Source: Bacilli bacterium (GTDB lineage: Bacteria > Bacillota_I > Bacilli_A > RFN20 > UBA1709). From it: a stretch of DNA of 64,000 nt. Shown here piece after piece: positions 60,845-64,000 of the stretch. The position numbers and the translations under genes are program-made. The notes beneath the pieces are model-generated. The model did not search any database and had not been told where the DNA came from. It saw nothing but the letters and a program-made list of their open reading frames with translations. The DNA lies in contig JAFTIF010000003.1 in NCBI GenBank assembly GCA_017457045.1, forward strand, positions 62,001 to 126,000, in the 5' to 3' direction. Every line of letters begins with the position of its first letter. Position 1 is the first letter of the stretch.

Positions 60845-62152
60845 ATGAGAAAAACTAAATTATTAGCATCATTAGCAGCACTTGCTATGACAGTAACTGT
60901 AACTTCATGTGATAACTTATTTGTTTTCATTGATCCAAATGGTGGCGGCGGTGCTAATCAAGATTGGATTAAAGATACAAACAATCAATTATTCTTCGCA
61001 CTATATAACTACTATGGTCAAGATGGACAACACTTTACAAATAGATGGTTAGGTATGTTGGATGCATTAAATGAATATGGAGTTCAAGTAACTGGACACG
61101 AATATGAAAAAGATGCTCGTAACTTCAAAATTGATATGTCAAATTCTAAATTACCAGAAGATGCAGAAATCTATATGGTAAATAACCAAACTTGGGATAC
61201 AAGTTTACAATTTACTAGACCTTTGACAAAAAGAAAACCAATGGCAGTTATTTCAACTTGTAATGGTGTAGAGTTTGCTTCAGCTCAAATTAAAGCTAAC
61301 TCACCAAGTACACAAAATGCTACAATGGGTGGTTTCTCAACACAATATCAAGCAGCATTTGAAGATGGATCATTAAATTATTTAATTTCTAAGTATTCAT
61401 GTCATATCGCTCCAATTTTTGCAGCAGGAGTTAATGCTGTAAGAGGAAATGCATTAAGAACTGAAAATGATGAAGCATTGAGATTAAGTATCACTCAATG
61501 GGAAGTAAAATCATTAGAAGATTATTATACTTATTCTGCAATTGATAGAATCGCAGATGACGAAATTGGTCCTACAATTAGAAAATCTAATATTGATAAA
61601 TTCTTTGAAGCAGGTGGCGAATTTAATAATGCTAAAGCATTAGAAGATTGGTGTACTAACTTAAAATTTGAAGATATCCAAGAATTATTTGAAGCAAATA
61701 AAGGTATGGTTGAAACAGTCGATACAGGTAGAAAAGTAAAAGTTGGTATTTTAAAACCTGGTTCAGTTAATGACTCAGTAGCAGCTTATATTAATTATAT
61801 GAAAGGATATCTAGGAAGAATTTATAATTGTGAATTCTTAGTAGATGAAGATATCACAAGTGCTAATGACCAAAAAACAGCAGCAATTGCTATGTGTAAT
61901 AAAGGTGCTGAATTAATTATCTCAGTACAAGATGACACTAATAGAAACGCTGCAATTTTAGAAGCAAACAATCGTGGAGTTTATTTTGCAAACGTAGGTA
62001 CATGTCAAAATGATAAAGATTATAACGAAGTTAAAAATTTACCTTACTTTGTTGGATCTGTTGGTACTTCTATTCAAGAAGAAAGACGTAGTACATATGA
62101 AATGACAAAATATTATCTTCAATTAATGTGTGAACGTGGAGTTAAAAAATAA
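60845..62152 (+). CDS. Substrate-binding lipoprotein of the ABC transporter
   Basis: 435 residues. Lipobox VTSC (C22), then a Gly-rich segment and a two-lobed periplasmic-binding-like region; GILKPGSVNDSVAAYINYMKG and IAAMCNKGAELIISVQD are typical of sugar/BMP-type binding proteins. Longer than ribose-binding protein (about 270-300). ATG two bases after the permease stop with GGAGAG; ends overlapping the esterase start. Confidence 0.8.
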   Translation: MRKTKLLASLAALAMTVTVTSCDNLFVFIDPNGGGGANQDWIKDTNNQLFFALYNYYGQDGQHFTNRWLGMLDALNEYGVQVTGHEYEKDARNFKIDMSNSKLPEDAEIYMVNNQTWDTSLQFTRPLTKRKPMAVISTCNGVEFASAQIKANSPSTQNATMGGFSTQYQAAFEDGSLNYLISKYSCHIAPIFAAGVNAVRGNALRTENDEALRLSITQWEVKSLEDYYTYSAIDRIADDEIGPTIRKSNIDKFFEAGGEFNNAKALEDWCTNLKFEDIQELFEANKGMVETVDTGRKVKVGILKPGSVNDSVAAYINYMKGYLGRIYNCEFLVDEDITSANDQKTAAIAMCNKGAELIISVQDDTNRNAAILEANNRGVYFANVGTCQNDKDYNEVKNLPYFVGSVGTSIQEERRSTYEMTKYYLQLMCERGVKK

Positions 62153-62889
62153 TGGCTAAGTATTCAATTGAATTTTATTCAAAAAGTTTACTAAGAAAAG
62201 TTGAAATTAAAGCATTAATTCCTTCACTTAACCTTCATGGAACATTAGCAAATAAAGATATTAATTATTACCAAAATAGGGATGTCACTTATCCATTAGT
62301 GATATTCCTATGTGGATTTGGTGACAATGAATATGCTTGGCAATCAAATACTGCAGTTGAAAGATTATGTGAACAAAATGGTGTTGCAGCAGTATTTATT
62401 AACGGTGAAAATAGATGGTATTTAAATCATGGAACAATGGATGATTGGTATGATTTCATTGAAAATGATGTATTAGATTATATGTATGGTAATTTTAAAA
62501 ACTTATCTAAAGAAAGACCATTAATTATTGCCGGTGTATCAATGGGTGGATATGGAGCAATGCATCATTATTTAAGAAATTTAGATCGATATAGTGCATG
62601 TATTGCATTGTCACCAGCAACAAAACCAGATTTCTTAGATGAATCAAAATATGGTTATTTAAAAGATTATTTCTTAAATGCAAGGGGAAATAAATTAAAC
62701 GTTTATTTAAGCATTGGAGAAAATGATTTTATAATCGATGCAAGCAGAAACTTAGATAAATTCTTAATAGAAAATAATATTGGAGTTTCATATAAGTATG
62801 TTCCAGGATATGGTCATACTTGGGATTTATGGGAAAAAGAAATATATGAAGTATTTGATTACTTCAAAAAGTTAGGTTTTATAGGCTAA
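62152..62889 (+). CDS. Alpha/beta-hydrolase esterase
   Basis: 245 residues, no signal peptide. Nucleophile elbow GVSMGG (S130), late histidine in YGHTWDLW (H222), and an Asp in GENDFIID complete a probable triad. LCGFGDNEYAW near residue 55 fits the oxyanion region. Resembles esterase D/putative acetyl- or feruloyl-esterase family. Starts on the last base of the binding-protein stop, so it is part of the operon and probably deacylates the imported sugar in the cytosol. Confidence 0.8.
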   Translation: MAKYSIEFYSKSLLRKVEIKALIPSLNLHGTLANKDINYYQNRDVTYPLVIFLCGFGDNEYAWQSNTAVERLCEQNGVAAVFINGENRWYLNHGTMDDWYDFIENDVLDYMYGNFKNLSKERPLIIAGVSMGGYGAMHHYLRNLDRYSACIALSPATKPDFLDESKYGYLKDYFLNARGNKLNVYLSIGENDFIIDASRNLDKFLIENNIGVSYKYVPGYGHTWDLWEKEIYEVFDYFKKLGFIG

Positions 62890-62930
62890 TAAGCCTTTAA
62901 ATAAAATAATAAAAGAAAGGGAGAAAAAGT

Positions 62931-64000
62931 ATGAAAAGAACTAGTAAAGCAATTGTTGCAGCATTATTATTAGCATCAGTTGCAGCAGGATGTACACCTA
63001 CAGATAAAGCTATTAATCGTGAAAAAGCTGATGAATTAGTTGCTACATTCGAAGAAAAAGTTAATGGTACAGTATCATTAACATACACAGCTGATTACAA
63101 ATTAGACGTTGTATCAGAAAGCGCAAGTGCAAAAGCATTCGCAAGAACAATTAAAGATGTAACTACAATCGAAGCAGATTTTACTGCAGGTAGTTTATAT
63201 CTACATGCTAAAAGAGTTGGCCGTAATACTTTAACTGAAACAGAAGACAAGACAGTTGAAGCATTAGTTTGGAAAGACGGCGAAGCTTACAAGTATTTAG
63301 AATCAACAATGGGTAGTGAAGCTACTTTAGAAAACGAAGCAGCTGCATTAACAAAAATCGCTGAATTAATGAAGAAAGTTTCAAATAGAGAAGCAGGATT
63401 CATTACTCCAGATTCATTAGTTTATGGTGGAATTAATGAATATGAACATTCAGAATTCTTATTAAATTCAAAAACAGTTACAGTTGAAGAATACTTTGAT
63501 GATCCAGTTGAAATGATCAAAAAAGTTGATGGTGGATTAAAAGTTAACAGTGAATTAGAATATGTTGCTTACCAAACAGATGGTGGCGTTAGTGAATTAA
63601 GTGGTGAACCAGGTGCTAACGTTACAGTTGAAACAAACGAAAAAGGTTATGTTACAGATTTCAATATTACATATAATGATGCTCAATTATCAATGCCTAT
63701 TATGACACCAGCTCCTGTATTACACTTAACAGGTTCAAGAGTATTAGATGCAGAATATGGTGCAACAATTAATAAATTAAATACAATTGAACACCATGCT
63801 ACAAGTGGTACAATTGTTATCCCAGCAAACGAAAAAGGTTTAGTTGAAGTTTATACATGTGTTCCAGGTGGATTCACATCAATGTCAAAATTAGCTTCAG
63901 GTGATGAAGCTCCAGTAGGAAACTGGTTATGCGTTAAAGTTACACCAGCAGGAAACAATACAGTATTAAACGTTTCTTATGGTGGTAAATCAGAAACATT
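62931..64000 (+). CDS. Lipoprotein, C-terminus outside window
   Basis: The frame stays open to the last base, 356 codons visible. Signal with lipobox VAAGC (C21) followed by a polar, beta-rich extracellular sequence with repeated short motifs (FNITYND, VKVTPAGNNTVLNVSYGG). I recognise no family. AAAGGGAGAAAAAG precedes the ATG, 41 bases after the esterase. A small GGCT/AGCC hairpin in the gap (near 62883-62897) lacks a T-run, so it may stay in the operon. Confidence 0.7.
   Translation, partial: MKRTSKAIVAALLLASVAAGCTPTDKAINREKADELVATFEEKVNGTVSLTYTADYKLDVVSESASAKAFARTIKDVTTIEADFTAGSLYLHAKRVGRNTLTETEDKTVEALVWKDGEAYKYLESTMGSEATLENEAAALTKIAELMKKVSNREAGFITPDSLVYGGINEYEHSEFLLNSKTVTVEEYFDDPVEMIKKVDGGLKVNSELEYVAYQTDGGVSELSGEPGANVTVETNEKGYVTDFNITYNDAQLSMPIMTPAPVLHLTGSRVLDAEYGATINKLNTIEHHATSGTIVIPANEKGLVEVYTCVPGGFTSMSKLASGDEAPVGNWLCVKVTPAGNNTVLNVSYGGKSET

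Overview
The window looks like a chromosomal segment of a strongly AT-rich, low-GC Gram-positive bacterium (Bacillota, class Bacilli). Evidence is Bacilli-type gene order (ylbD-ylbE-ylbF-rsmD with ylbJ next to it; rqcH beside gmk-priA-rsmB-rlmN-rsgA-rpe), a tryptophan T-box leader, RNase J, RicF/YlbF, SipW/TasA-type secretion and many AAGGAGG-like ribosome binding sites. TGA is used as a stop (ylbJ, truB) and conserved tryptophans are TGG, so the standard bacterial code fits better than the Mycoplasma code. Pectin-type enzymes, ribose-type sugar ABC genes and Ser-rich lipoproteins would suit a gut-associated relative of Erysipelotrichia; that placement is inference.

1-16 kb is mostly housekeeping: the end of an RluA-type pseudouridine synthase, a four-gene unit ending in phosphoglucomutase, trpS with its T-box, spx, NAD kinase facing a CYTH protein, maf, RNase J and peptide deformylase. 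Interleaved are genes with sporulation homologues: a YjcZ-like miniprotein, YlbD, YlbE, YlbF, YlbJ and a CotD-like coat protein with a SigK-like promoter. 16-22.5 kb is a compact gmk / priA-rsmB-rlmN-rsgA-rpe block. 22.5-29 kb carries a rhamnogalacturonan acetylesterase-like lipoprotein, a Cys-rich coat-like protein, an atypical orphan response regulator, cysE, tcdA, a GH105 hydrolase and a TPR protein.

29.3-42.1 kb is the most distinctive region: nine co-directional genes encoding two TasA-like secreted proteins, a membrane-anchored relative, two more secreted proteins with the same signal-peptide ending, a 2093-residue repeat-rich surface protein and three separate SipW-type signal peptidases. 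I read this as a dedicated fibre or matrix assembly locus.

42-51.5 kb holds a TtcA-like gene, a RhuM-type protein with a PLD-like C-terminus behind a terminator hairpin, truB-ribF, a membrane protein ending in a catalytically degenerate uracil-DNA glycosylase domain, rpsO and pnp. 51.6-64 kb has an Old Yellow Enzyme-type oxidoreductase and, divergent from a large AraC/GH39-like regulator, a ribose-type ABC operon (ATPase, two permeases, binding lipoprotein, esterase, further lipoprotein) whose ATPase and first permease carry unusual large charged insertions.
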